Assembly (NCBI GenBank): GCA_007694005.1
Contig: RECN01000083.1
Coordinates: 1-52,690 of the forward strand
DNA from: Spirochaetaceae bacterium
Lineage (GTDB): Bacteria > Spirochaetota > Spirochaetia > DSM-27196 > SKKC01
Length of the DNA stretch: 52,690 nucleotides
Direction: 5' to 3'
This document shows positions 32,690-41,272 of this stretch, one piece after another (the first letter of the stretch is position 1; every line of letters starts with the position of its first letter). Made by a program: the position numbers and the translations under genes. Under the pieces are notes generated by a model. It worked only from the letters and a program-made list of their open reading frames with translations, was not told the DNA's origin and did no database searches.

Positions 32690-33305
32690 ATCCTTCATCT
32701 ATCTTCTTTCGCAGACGCCAGACCAGCACGTCAACCACGTTAGTCTGAGGATCAAAGTCGTAATTCCAGACGTGTTCCATGATCATGGTCTTGGAGAGCA
32801 CCGTCGAGGCGTTACGCATCATATATTCAAGCAGCGAGAACTCCCGCGGCTGCAGTTCAATCACCGTTTCTCCGCGGCGCGCCTCGTGTTTCAGCAGATC
32901 CAGGGTCAGATCACCAACCTGCAGCTTTGTAGACCCCGTGCCCATCCCGGCACGACGGATCAGGGCCTGCAAACGCGCCAGAAGTTCGGCAAAGGAAAAG
33001 GGCTTGGTCATGTAATCGTCACTGCCCGTCTGTATACCTTTTACGCGATCCTCGACCGACCGTTTCGCACTGAGTATGATGATGGGGGTCTGCACGCCTT
33101 CGTCACGTATGCGCTGGACCATGGTCAGACCGTCCATGCCCGGAAGCATGATGTCGACCACCGCAGCGTCGTAATCGGTCTGGCTCAGAAACGAATAGCC
33201 GTCTTCGCCGGTGCGAACCACGTCAACCGCGTAACCCGACTGCGACAGTCCCTTCTGCACAAACGAGGCGATTTTTTCGTCGTCTTCGACGATCAGGACA
33301 CGCAT
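32631..33305 (-). CDS. OmpR/PhoB-family response regulator
   Basis: 224 residues. Receiver: acidic E7-D8-D9, phosphoacceptor D51 in V-V-D-I-M-L-P-G, conserved Lys in I-L-S-A-K-R. C-terminal winged helix: L-Q-P-R-E-F-S-L-L-E-Y-M and V-D-V-L-V-W-R-L-R-K-K-I-D with H-T-V-R-G-V-G-Y-V-L at the end. The ATG at 33305 gives the standard M-R-V-L-I-V-E-D-D start; it overlaps the end of mnmA by 13 bases, so the three genes are co-transcribed. Activates or represses promoters with its partner kinase; no target site can be named. Confidence 0.92.
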   Translation of the reverse strand: MRVLIVEDDEKIASFVQKGLSQSGYAVDVVRTGEDGYSFLSQTDYDAAVVDIMLPGMDGLTMVQRIRDEGVQTPIIILSAKRSVEDRVKGIQTGSDDYMTKPFSFAELLARLQALIRRAGMGTGSTKLQVGDLTLDLLKHEARRGETVIELQPREFSLLEYMMRNASTVLSKTMIMEHVWNYDFDPQTNVVDVLVWRLRKKIDEGYEPKMVHTVRGVGYVLKDS

Positions 33306-34417
33306 GCTGAATCTTCCTTTGCGTCGGCAATCATACCGCCACCGAGGCAACGTTCTCCGTCGTAGAGTATACCAAACTGCCCCGGGGCAGCTCCGCGGTC
33401 CGCGTGATCAAGATGCACGCGAAGCGTTCGGGCTTCGGCGTCACACAGCTGTACCGAACAGGGTTCGATATGAGGCCCGTGCCTCAGCTTCACCCCATAC
33501 CGCCCGGAAGGGGAAATGCTCCCGATCCAGTTGAACTCATTCAAGTATAGCGTCTGCCGGGCGGCCTCGGCCACCGTAGTCTGATGCGAAACGTAGATGA
33601 CATTCTGCCCGGCGTCCTTCCCGGTCACGTACCAGGGGCCGTTGCCGAGCCCCAGACCCTGCCGCTGCCCTATGGTATGGAACCAGTATCCCATATGCGT
33701 TCCGAGTACAGTTCCTGTTTCGCGTTCTACGATGTCACCCGATGCCTCGCCGAGATAGTGTCGGACAAACTCAGGATACCGAATCTTTCCAAGGAAACAG
33801 ATGCCCTGACTGTCCGGGCGATCCATGTTTGCGAGTCGGTATTGTGCCGCAAGCCTGCGGACCTCTCCCTTGGGCAGATCGCCAACCGGAAACATGAGCC
33901 GTCCTAGCTGTTCCTGCGAAAGATGGCTCAGAAAGTAGGTCTGATCCTTGACAGGATCGGGTGCGCGATGCAGTTGTACTTCGTGTGAATGCCGGACGAT
34001 GCGCGCATAGTGCCCACTCGCGATCCATCCCGGCTTATCAAGATGCTCGAGAAACGCACCAAACTTGATCCGCTGGTTGCAGAAAATATCAGGGCTCGGC
34101 GTATGCCCCTTTCTGAGCTCGGCGAGGGTATACTCGACAACACGGTCATAGTATTCAAGCTGCAGGGGCACCACCTCCAGCGGCACCTGCAGCGACGAGC
34201 ACACTGAGCGCGCGAACGCAAGATCTTCTTCCCACGGACACTCACCGAGACTGCTGAGTTCATCTTCCAGCCAGATTTTGAGATAATAGGCCGTGAGATT
34301 CGTGTATCCAGCCTCTCTGAGTCGCGCGAGCGCAACTGAACTGTCGACACCACCCGAAATCAGGACGTGGACAGGATCCTGCAAAGATGTTCGGGAGATA
34401 CCTGAATAACCGTTCAC
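33293..34417 (-). CDS. mnmA: tRNA-specific 2-thiouridylase MnmA
   Basis: 374 residues. PP-loop S-G-G-V-D-S-S at residues 21-27 binds ATP; catalytic Cys113 in T-P-S-P-D-I-F-C-N and Cys207 in D-S-Q-G-I-C-F-L-G form the persulfide pair, followed by the G-Q-R-Q-G-L-G-L element. It thiolates uridine 34 of Lys, Glu and Gln tRNAs. Length is normal for the family. The N-terminus is slightly longer than the E. coli protein. First gene of a three-gene operon with a two-component pair; divergent from mvaS. Confidence 0.94.
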   Translation of the reverse strand: MNGYSGISRTSLQDPVHVLISGGVDSSVALARLREAGYTNLTAYYLKIWLEDELSSLGECPWEEDLAFARSVCSSLQVPLEVVPLQLEYYDRVVEYTLAELRKGHTPSPDIFCNQRIKFGAFLEHLDKPGWIASGHYARIVRHSHEVQLHRAPDPVKDQTYFLSHLSQEQLGRLMFPVGDLPKGEVRRLAAQYRLANMDRPDSQGICFLGKIRYPEFVRHYLGEASGDIVERETGTVLGTHMGYWFHTIGQRQGLGLGNGPWYVTGKDAGQNVIYVSHQTTVAEAARQTLYLNEFNWIGSISPSGRYGVKLRHGPHIEPCSVQLCDAEARTLRVHLDHADRGAAPGQFGILYDGERCLGGGMIADAKEDSACVS

Positions 34418-34520
34418 CGTGAAATTGCCCCTTTGCTAATCGAAGTGTTATCCTTACGAAAGGCTACAGAAATGTTGTCGTGGTACTGTTCTCACACGTA
34501 ATCCAAGGAGCTGCCGACTC

Positions 34521-35795
34521 ATGCCAGACCATCCGGTTGGAATCAGCGATATCGCTTTATATGTCCCCTCACCATACATTACTTTGCAGACGCTTCTCAA
34601 CATGCGGATACGCGAGAACCCGTCTCTGGAACGCCGACTAAACAGGGCAGTCGAAACCACCGGTCAGGAAGCGATGCGTTTTCCTGAACTCTGGCAGGAC
34701 AACACCACACTTGCTGCGGAAGCAGCGCACAGACTCGTCGAGCGCAGCTACAGAGACGATCTGGCGTCTCTTCGGTACATAGCGGTCGGCACAGAGACCG
34801 GAGTCGATCACTCCAAACCGGTCGCTGCCTACGTCGAAGGAATGCTGCAACGTGCCGGTGTCGGAATTCCCGACTCGCTTTCAACCTTTCAGGTGCAGCA
34901 CGCCTGTGCCGGAGGGACGGTTTCAATACTCGGCGTAGCCGCGATGCTGTCCATGTCTTCACGCGAAACCGATTCGGGATTGGTCATCTGCTCGGATATA
35001 GCCCGATACGATGTCCCGAGCACCGCAGAAATCACCCAGGGCGCGGGTGCGGTGGCCTTGAAAGTAGCACAAAACCCCTCGCTCATGAGCGTGGATGTTG
35101 GAACCGCCGGATACTGCTCCCGGGATGTCGACGATTTCTTCCGACCACTCGGCTCGACGACGGCAAAGGTGAAGGGCGGGTACTCGGTTCAGTGTTATCA
35201 CGAAGCCCTCGACAGCGCCTTCGCCGATCATTGCGCGCGTCGCAACGAAGATCCGCTCGATGTCCTGAACTCCACCGATGTCTTTGTCACACATATCCCC
35301 TTCTACCGCATGGGTATAACCGCAATGCACAATCTTCTCGGCAAGCATCTGCCCGGTGGTGAAGCCGACGCCGAGCCTTTTCTGCTGGCCCGGGGGTTCT
35401 ATGACGGAATCGCACCGGCTCGACAGATCGGCAACATCTATTCCGGCTCTGCGTACATGGCGCTCGCGTTTTCGCTGCAGGAGCGGTATCGGAAACTCGG
35501 CCCGGACATTGTCGGCAAGAAAGTTCTTGTTGCGAGTTATGGGTCAGGTAACACCATGATCGTCTATTCCGCTACGATAGCGGAAAACGCACCTGCGGTA
35601 ATCGAGAGCTGGGATCTCGACGAGGTGCTCGCCGGTGGAATACCGGCTTCGCTTGAAACGTATCAGGCATGGGTTGGCGGTCCGTACAGCCGGGACACAT
35701 ACGCGGGCATGATGGCTGACGTTGACGTTCCACAGTCCCGGCACTATCTCGCATCAGTCAGGGAAGACGGGTATAGAGAATATGAGTACTCCTGA
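34521..35795 (+). CDS. mvaS: Hydroxymethylglutaryl-CoA synthase
   Basis: 424 residues. Condenses acetyl-CoA with acetoacetyl-CoA to HMG-CoA, the entry to the mevalonate pathway. The nucleophile Cys129 lies in Q-H-A-C-A-G-G-T, the catalytic His in V-T-H-I-P-F-Y-R-M-G, and S-G-S-A-Y-M-A-L gives a typical C-terminal strand. AAGGAG (34505-34510) is 10 bases before the ATG. First gene of the operon; it overlaps fni by 14 bases. No clean promoter was found in the 103 bases shared with the divergent mnmA. Confidence 0.95.
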   Translation: MPDHPVGISDIALYVPSPYITLQTLLNMRIRENPSLERRLNRAVETTGQEAMRFPELWQDNTTLAAEAAHRLVERSYRDDLASLRYIAVGTETGVDHSKPVAAYVEGMLQRAGVGIPDSLSTFQVQHACAGGTVSILGVAAMLSMSSRETDSGLVICSDIARYDVPSTAEITQGAGAVALKVAQNPSLMSVDVGTAGYCSRDVDDFFRPLGSTTAKVKGGYSVQCYHEALDSAFADHCARRNEDPLDVLNSTDVFVTHIPFYRMGITAMHNLLGKHLPGGEADAEPFLLARGFYDGIAPARQIGNIYSGSAYMALAFSLQERYRKLGPDIVGKKVLVASYGSGNTMIVYSATIAENAPAVIESWDLDEVLAGGIPASLETYQAWVGGPYSRDTYAGMMADVDVPQSRHYLASVREDGYREYEYS

Positions 35796-36888
35796 TCTGT
35801 CGGCACATTCCCACGAGGACCTCGGGGCCCGCAAGGCAAAGCATCTCGAAATCTGCATACAGAAAGACGCATACGCGGTAGAGACGGGGACGACGCTGTT
35901 CGACCACATTCACTTTGCCCACCGCGCGATCCCCGAAGTTTCGATGGACGAGATTGACACATCCACAAGTTTCTTCGGCACACCGATATCGATGCCTCTG
36001 CTCATAAGCTCCATGACCGGTGGATCAAGCGGAGGCTATTCGGCCAACAAGGAACTCGCCAAAGCCGCCCAGGCCTGCGGTGTACCGGTAGGGATGGGGA
36101 GCATCCGCATCCTGTTCCGGAAACCGGAAGTCGCGGATCACTTCATGCTCAAGCGCTTTGCACCGGATGTCCCGGTCATCGCAAACATCGGAGGAGTGCA
36201 GACCCGGGAACTCGATCACGCCACGCTCATCGAGTGGATCAAGAAGCTTGAAGTACAGGCCCTCGCGGTTCATCTGAATCCGGGCCAGGAACTCGCGCAG
36301 GCAGACGGCGACCGGGATTTTCACGGTGTCGTCGAAGCCATTGCACGACTCGCGGAAGCGTCTCCAGTGCCGATTATTGCGAAAGAAACTGGTTTCGGAA
36401 TCGGACCGGCGGATGCCCGAAGGCTCGTGGATGCAGGGGTTTCGGCCATAAACGTCGCCGGGCGAGGCGGGACAAACTGGATGGCGGTGGAACGATACCG
36501 GCTTGGTGACGCCGAACAGCAGGCGGTCGTCAAGGAGTTCGATACATGGGGCCTTCCAACAGCGCTGCTGCTTGCGAGTCTGTGCAGGGATGAACGGATA
36601 ACACTCCCCGTTGTCGCCTCGGGTGGCCTGCGAAACGGCATGGATCTTGCGAAGGCGGTCGGACTTGGTGCATGGCTCGGTGGATACGCACTGCCCCTGA
36701 TTCGGGCCATAGACGCGGGAGGTTCCGAGGCGGTCATAACGCTGATTGAACGGTTTCGAGCTGTCCTGAAGAATGTCATGCTCCTGACCGGCAGTCGGAC
36801 CATCGAGGATCTACAGTCAGGCAGAATATTTACCGAACCCGTTTTCGAAGCCACCCTCTCTGAATACCTTAAGACACAGACCTATTAA
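35782..36888 (+). CDS. fni: Type 2 isopentenyl-diphosphate delta-isomerase (FMN-dependent)
   Basis: 368 residues of the FMN/NADPH-dependent isomerase family, which interconverts IPP and DMAPP. Visible: R-K-A-K-H-L-E at the N-terminus, S-S-M-T-G-G-S, G-S-I-R-I-L-F and I-A-N-I-G-G-V-Q for FMN and phosphate binding, H-L-N-P-G-Q-E with the catalytic acid region, A-G-R-G-G-T-N-W and A-S-G-G-L-R-N-G for phosphate loops. The ATG at 35782 is within the mvaS end (14-base overlap). Second gene in the mevalonate operon. Confidence 0.94.
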   Translation: MSTPDLSAHSHEDLGARKAKHLEICIQKDAYAVETGTTLFDHIHFAHRAIPEVSMDEIDTSTSFFGTPISMPLLISSMTGGSSGGYSANKELAKAAQACGVPVGMGSIRILFRKPEVADHFMLKRFAPDVPVIANIGGVQTRELDHATLIEWIKKLEVQALAVHLNPGQELAQADGDRDFHGVVEAIARLAEASPVPIIAKETGFGIGPADARRLVDAGVSAINVAGRGGTNWMAVERYRLGDAEQQAVVKEFDTWGLPTALLLASLCRDERITLPVVASGGLRNGMDLAKAVGLGAWLGGYALPLIRAIDAGGSEAVITLIERFRAVLKNVMLLTGSRTIEDLQSGRIFTEPVFEATLSEYLKTQTY

Positions 36889-36900
36889 CCGGGGACACGA

Positions 36901-38214
36901 ATGCAGCAGAAAACGGACAACTCCTATAACAGTGCGGGTGTTGAGAAGCCTCCGTGGCTGAAACTCGGGCCGCGATTTCGCAAGCTTACGGTGGCCGAAC
37001 GTCGGATTCGCCTCTGTGACTTCCTCGACATGAGCGAAGATGAGCTGAGCGCAACCGGCTTTGACTCGGAAATGTGCGATCTTGCGGACATCATGGTGGA
37101 GTCAGCTGTCGGTTATTTGCCGGTGCCTCTCGGCGTTGCTGCAGGATTCAAGGTCGATGGAAGGCTCTACAATGTCCCCTTTGCTGTCGAAGAGCCGTCA
37201 GTCATCGCGGCGGCAACCTTCGCTGCGTCAATCATCGGTCGTAATGGTGGATTCGTCACAGAGTCAACCGAGACAGTCATGACCGCTGAAGTATACGTAG
37301 AAACGGGGAACGACCCCGACTCCCGTGTCGTGACCGGACTGATTTCGGAGGTCGAAGAGGAGCTGACCGAACCGCTTGCCGCCATGACCCGGCGCGGCGG
37401 TGGATTCCGCGGACTCGATATCGAACGCATCGCCCCCGATACGATCGCCGCACGGCTGCACGTCGATACCTGTGACGCCATGGGTGCGAATATTCTGAAC
37501 ACCTGCGCTGAACGGGTTCGCCCGCTCATTGAGACGAGACTCGGAGGCGAAGCGATCATGGCGATACTCACAAACGCCGCCGACCGCCGCGTTACAACGG
37601 CCCGCTTCAGTATCCCGGTCGACGCGTGCGCCCGCGGGGGCAGATCGGGTCTGGAAGTCGCACAACGCATCGTCAAAGCGAACCGCATTGCCACCATCGA
37701 TTTCCATCGGGCAGTCACACACAACAAGGGCATCATGAACGGAATCTCAAGCGTAGCACTCGCCACCGGAAACGACACCCGGGCCATCGAGGCAGCCTGC
37801 CATGCCTTTGCGGTTCGGGATGGCGCCTACAGGGCTCTAACCGAGTACGAGGTGCGCGACGGGGTGTTGCACGGATCGCTGCGGGTTCCGGTCGCGGTGG
37901 GCACCGTCGGCGGTGCCGCCGGTTTTCATCCGGGAGCGCGTTTTTCTATGCAGGTTCTTGAACGACCAGATGCCCGGACACTCGCTTCGATCATGGCCTG
38001 TGTCGGGCTTGCGCAGAACTACGCTGCACTCAGTGCGCTCGTAAGCGAAGGTATACAGGCCGGACACATGCGCCTTCACGCAAACCGTCTTGCCTGGAAA
38101 GCCGGAGCCCGTGGTGACGAGATCGCCGAGCTTGCCGACAGACTCTCCGACGAGGGAGTGTTCAACGCCGAAGCCGCAGATCAGATTCTTGCCCAGATCA
38201 GACGGCGCGGATAG
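36901..38214 (+). CDS. mvaA: Hydroxymethylglutaryl-CoA reductase, class II
   Basis: 437 residues. Motifs of bacterial class II HMG-CoA reductase: V-E-E-P-S-V-I-A-A at the active-site Glu, D-A-M-G-A-N for NAD(P) binding, N-K-G-I-M-N-G with the catalytic Lys, G-T-V-G-G-A and G-I-Q-A-G-H-M-R-L-H-A with the catalytic His. Converts HMG-CoA to mevalonate. The start follows the fni stop by 12 bases. Class II assignment rests on these motifs and the short N-terminus without membrane segments. Confidence 0.95.
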   Translation: MQQKTDNSYNSAGVEKPPWLKLGPRFRKLTVAERRIRLCDFLDMSEDELSATGFDSEMCDLADIMVESAVGYLPVPLGVAAGFKVDGRLYNVPFAVEEPSVIAAATFAASIIGRNGGFVTESTETVMTAEVYVETGNDPDSRVVTGLISEVEEELTEPLAAMTRRGGGFRGLDIERIAPDTIAARLHVDTCDAMGANILNTCAERVRPLIETRLGGEAIMAILTNAADRRVTTARFSIPVDACARGGRSGLEVAQRIVKANRIATIDFHRAVTHNKGIMNGISSVALATGNDTRAIEAACHAFAVRDGAYRALTEYEVRDGVLHGSLRVPVAVGTVGGAAGFHPGARFSMQVLERPDARTLASIMACVGLAQNYAALSALVSEGIQAGHMRLHANRLAWKAGARGDEIAELADRLSDEGVFNAEAADQILAQIRRRG

Positions 38215-38216
38215 AC

Positions 38217-39221
38217 ATGGCTTCTATAACGGTACAGACAAGCCCGAGTCTCGCGCTGATCAAGTATTGGGGTAAGGAGACACAGGGTATCAACATTCCT
38301 GCGACAGGCAGCCTGGCCGTCGGACTTCACGATCTGCGAACGAAGACCACCGTCACTGCGAACCCTGCAGCCTCGTGTGACCGCGTCAGCGTCGGCGGCA
38401 CAGAACAGCCTCTCCATCATTTTTCAACGGTCATTGATGCACTTCGCGAGCGGGCACGCGCGTCGGGCCGTAGCGATGCCGATACCCCGCTTTCGATTGA
38501 ATCCGGGAACTCATTTCCGACGGCTGCAGGCATCGCGAGCTCGAGCAGCGGATTCGCAGCGCTCACCATAGCGCTCGACGCGTGGTGGGCCCTGGATCTG
38601 CCGGTAGCCGAACTGTCACGCATTGCACGGACGGGAAGCGGCAGTGCTGCGCGGAGTGTATTTGGAGGCTTTACGCGCTTCCGGGCGGGCTCCGAGTCTG
38701 CCGAGCCCGTGTACGACGCCGAGTGGTGGCCGGAGTTGCGGGTTCTTGTCGCCATTACCGATACGGGACCGAAGACGGTCGGATCGCGTGATGGCATGGA
38801 GCGCACACGCACGAGCAGCCCCTACTACGATGCCTGGGTAGCCGATGCCCGCGTGCTGATCGAAAAAGCCGAACACGCCTTAGCCGATCGGTCCATCGAG
38901 CGCCTTGGACCACTTATGCGGGAAAGCTACCTGCGTATGGTCGGGTCAAGCATCGCCGCCTCGCCCCCCGTTCTGTACTGGCTGCCCGCGAGTGTCGCAG
39001 TCATACGGGCGTGTGACGACCTGCGCGGCGAAGGATTCGTCGCCTGGGAAACCATGGACGCCGGGCCACAGGTCAAGATACTGACCACCGCACGGGACGC
39101 GGAGACGGTGAAGGAGCGCATTGCCTCGGTCGCCGGCGTTCAGACTATACTGGTAAGCAGCGTCGGCGGGAGCCCGGTGGTGACCCGCAAAGATCGCGAT
39201 AACGGAGATTCCGAAGCGTGA
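38217..39221 (+). CDS. mvaD: Diphosphomevalonate decarboxylase
   Basis: 334 residues, GHMP superfamily. S-L-A-L-I-K-Y-W-G-K at the N-terminus and A-S-S-S-S-G-F-A-A-L-T form the nucleotide and substrate-binding elements; G-S-G-S-A-A-R-S-V-F-G-G holds the catalytic region, and D-A-G-P-Q-V-K is the C-terminal GHMP motif. Makes IPP from diphosphomevalonate with ATP. Overlaps the phosphomevalonate kinase gene by four bases (GTGA). Confidence 0.94.
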   Translation: MASITVQTSPSLALIKYWGKETQGINIPATGSLAVGLHDLRTKTTVTANPAASCDRVSVGGTEQPLHHFSTVIDALRERARASGRSDADTPLSIESGNSFPTAAGIASSSSGFAALTIALDAWWALDLPVAELSRIARTGSGSAARSVFGGFTRFRAGSESAEPVYDAEWWPELRVLVAITDTGPKTVGSRDGMERTRTSSPYYDAWVADARVLIEKAEHALADRSIERLGPLMRESYLRMVGSSIAASPPVLYWLPASVAVIRACDDLRGEGFVAWETMDAGPQVKILTTARDAETVKERIASVAGVQTILVSSVGGSPVVTRKDRDNGDSEA

Positions 39222-40261
39222 GATTGCGTGGACAGCTTCACATTCCCGGTAATCTGCTCATCGCCGGAGAGTATGCCGTACTCACCGAAGGCGGACTTGG
39301 CGTTTCCATGGCGGTCGGCCCCCCGGTCCTGGCCCGCGTTGCCGACTGTAACGAGTTCCGTCTGGTCGCACGTATGGGTGCGTACACGACTCACTGGAGT
39401 CCGGACGCCTCACTCGAAGGCCCGAGCAATCATCGAGTCGGCGTGTTCGAACATACCCTGAAAATACTCACCGACGAGTCCTGCGTACGAGACGCATTCT
39501 CACCTGGCGAACAGAAACTCGCTGAGCGCATCGTCGAGGTCTGTCGCCGTGTCCGCTCGCGCTCCTTCGACCCGGTAGAAATCTCAGTCGACACACGATC
39601 GCTGTTCACACGCGATGGTCGCAAGCTCGGCTATGGTTCAAGCGCGGCCGCTACGGTAGCGAGTGTCGCCGGGCTCCTCGCAGCGGCAGGGTATGACCCG
39701 GTAAGCGACCGCAGGGTCGTGCAGCGCCTCGCCACTGCAGCACACCGATCGCTTCAGGGCACCGTCGGAAGCGGCTATGATATCGCAACCAGCGTCTTCG
39801 GGGGCATGGGACTGTTTACGGGCGGCGTGTACCCGCGTTACCAGCGCGTTTTGCTGCCGTGGTTTCCACAGCCGGCGATCGAACAGGGCGAGAAACCTCA
39901 ATCGACCAAAGGGGCAGTCGACCTTTTCAAGTCGTTCCAGGAGACGGAACCGGACAGAGCACGCGATCTGCTCGAACGGAACCAGCGTCTGGTCAGAAAA
40001 CTCCTGGACACCATTACCAGCGAAGACGGCTTCGGAGTTCTGCACGAAATCCGACGCCTCGGTGAAGAGCTCGGAGAGCTGGTCGGGGTTCCTGCCGACG
40101 TCGAAACCGCACCCCCTGATCCTGCCTCCGATACCGGCTGCTCCAGGCGCTTTCGAAAAGCCCTCGGGGCCGGGAATGAAACGATTCTGGTTCTTCCCCA
40201 CGTTGCCGGGTGTCCGGGTCGTGCGATCATACGAGATGATGAGGGGCTCCGGTGGGCCTAG
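39218..40261 (+). CDS. mvaK2: Phosphomevalonate kinase
   Basis: 347 residues of the GHMP-kinase type; starts with GTG overlapping the mvaD stop. I-P-G-N-L-L-I-A-G-E-Y-A-V-L at the N-terminus, K-L-G-Y-G-S-S-A-A-A-T-V for ATP binding and G-S-G-Y-D-I-A-T-S for phosphomevalonate. Converts 5-phosphomevalonate to the diphosphate. It is separated from mevalonate kinase by a 10-base overlap. Confidence 0.9.
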   Translation: MRLRGQLHIPGNLLIAGEYAVLTEGGLGVSMAVGPPVLARVADCNEFRLVARMGAYTTHWSPDASLEGPSNHRVGVFEHTLKILTDESCVRDAFSPGEQKLAERIVEVCRRVRSRSFDPVEISVDTRSLFTRDGRKLGYGSSAAATVASVAGLLAAAGYDPVSDRRVVQRLATAAHRSLQGTVGSGYDIATSVFGGMGLFTGGVYPRYQRVLLPWFPQPAIEQGEKPQSTKGAVDLFKSFQETEPDRARDLLERNQRLVRKLLDTITSEDGFGVLHEIRRLGEELGELVGVPADVETAPPDPASDTGCSRRFRKALGAGNETILVLPHVAGCPGRAIIRDDEGLRWA

Positions 40262-41268
40262 GTCGCGGAAAGCTGCTGCTTTTCGGTGAACACGCAGCTG
40301 TTTACGGTCATCCGGCTATAGGAATCGCAACCGCCGACACCACGCACGTGGATGTACGTCCTCGATCTGTCGAGCGACCCGACGGCAGGATGCACTCCGT
40401 CACGCACGCGCTGCCCTACGACGGCGAAACCTTCAGTCTGGTGCTTTCCGGTGTGGAGAAAGATCATACCGAAGCCTTTCTCGAAGCTGTCATGCAGAGT
40501 CTCCACGCAGCGTCTCTCAGCGCCGCATACCTGAGAGCGACCTACCCTACCGGTATGGAGATAGCCGTGCGCTCGACCATTCCGACCGGATCGGGATTCG
40601 GTTCCTCTGCTGCGCTCTGCGCAGCGCTTGCCACCGAGTTTTGCGGAACCGCTGCCGCCACCTTTGATCGCCTTTGGGCGATTGCGAACTCCGTCGAAGC
40701 ACTCTTTCACGGAACGCCCAGTGGAATCGATACCGGCTTGAGTCTGTCGACCGGACTTCGAGCGATCTACCCTGCTCCACCGGAGCTCCCGACGATGCAG
40801 ACAGTCGAGACCGATTCGTTTGCGCTGCTGTACGGAGGAGTCAGTCGCGAAGGGAACACCCGAGCTCTCGTCGCGGGGGTTCGCGCCGGAATGCAGAGCG
40901 ATGACGACCGTACCCGGGCTGCTGTCACAGAACTCGGCAGGATCGCCCGAGAGGCGATCACGGTATGCGGAACGAAATCACCGGCGGAACGTCTCGGTGT
41001 GCTCTGCGACGAAGCCCAGGAGCAGTTGCGTAGCCTTCGGCTGTCGACCGATCTGCTCGAACGCCGCATCGAACGCGCCCGCGATTTTGGCGCACGCGGG
41101 GGTAAACTCAGCGGTGCCGGCGGTGGAGGCGCCTGGTTTGCGGTCTTCGATTCAGTCGACAGCGCCCGAGAGGCCCGCCTCGGCCTGAACCGTGAGCTCC
41201 CCGGGTCGGAGAAATCGCTGCTCAGGACCGTCGTGGTATCCGGAACCCAGGTTCGTACGATAGAATAG
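40252..41268 (+). CDS. mvaK1: Mevalonate kinase
   Basis: 338 residues. G-K-L-L-L-F-G-E-H-A-A-V-Y-G at the N-terminus, P-T-G-S-G-F-G-S-S-A-A-L for ATP binding and K-L-S-G-A-G-G-G-G-A for the C-terminal GHMP motif, with the catalytic Asp in G-T-P-S-G-I-D. Phosphorylates mevalonate. Starts with GTG inside the previous gene. It completes the pathway from HMG-CoA to IPP/DMAPP in six consecutive genes. Confidence 0.94.
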   Translation: MGLGRGKLLLFGEHAAVYGHPAIGIATADTTHVDVRPRSVERPDGRMHSVTHALPYDGETFSLVLSGVEKDHTEAFLEAVMQSLHAASLSAAYLRATYPTGMEIAVRSTIPTGSGFGSSAALCAALATEFCGTAAATFDRLWAIANSVEALFHGTPSGIDTGLSLSTGLRAIYPAPPELPTMQTVETDSFALLYGGVSREGNTRALVAGVRAGMQSDDDRTRAAVTELGRIAREAITVCGTKSPAERLGVLCDEAQEQLRSLRLSTDLLERRIERARDFGARGGKLSGAGGGGAWFAVFDSVDSAREARLGLNRELPGSEKSLLRTVVVSGTQVRTIE

Positions 41269-41272
41269 GACT

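Noticed and set aside
34475-34504. TTGTCG-N18-TAATCC as a promoter for the mevalonate operon
   Set aside because: The transcript would start at or after the AAGGAG site of mvaS, so it cannot serve that gene.
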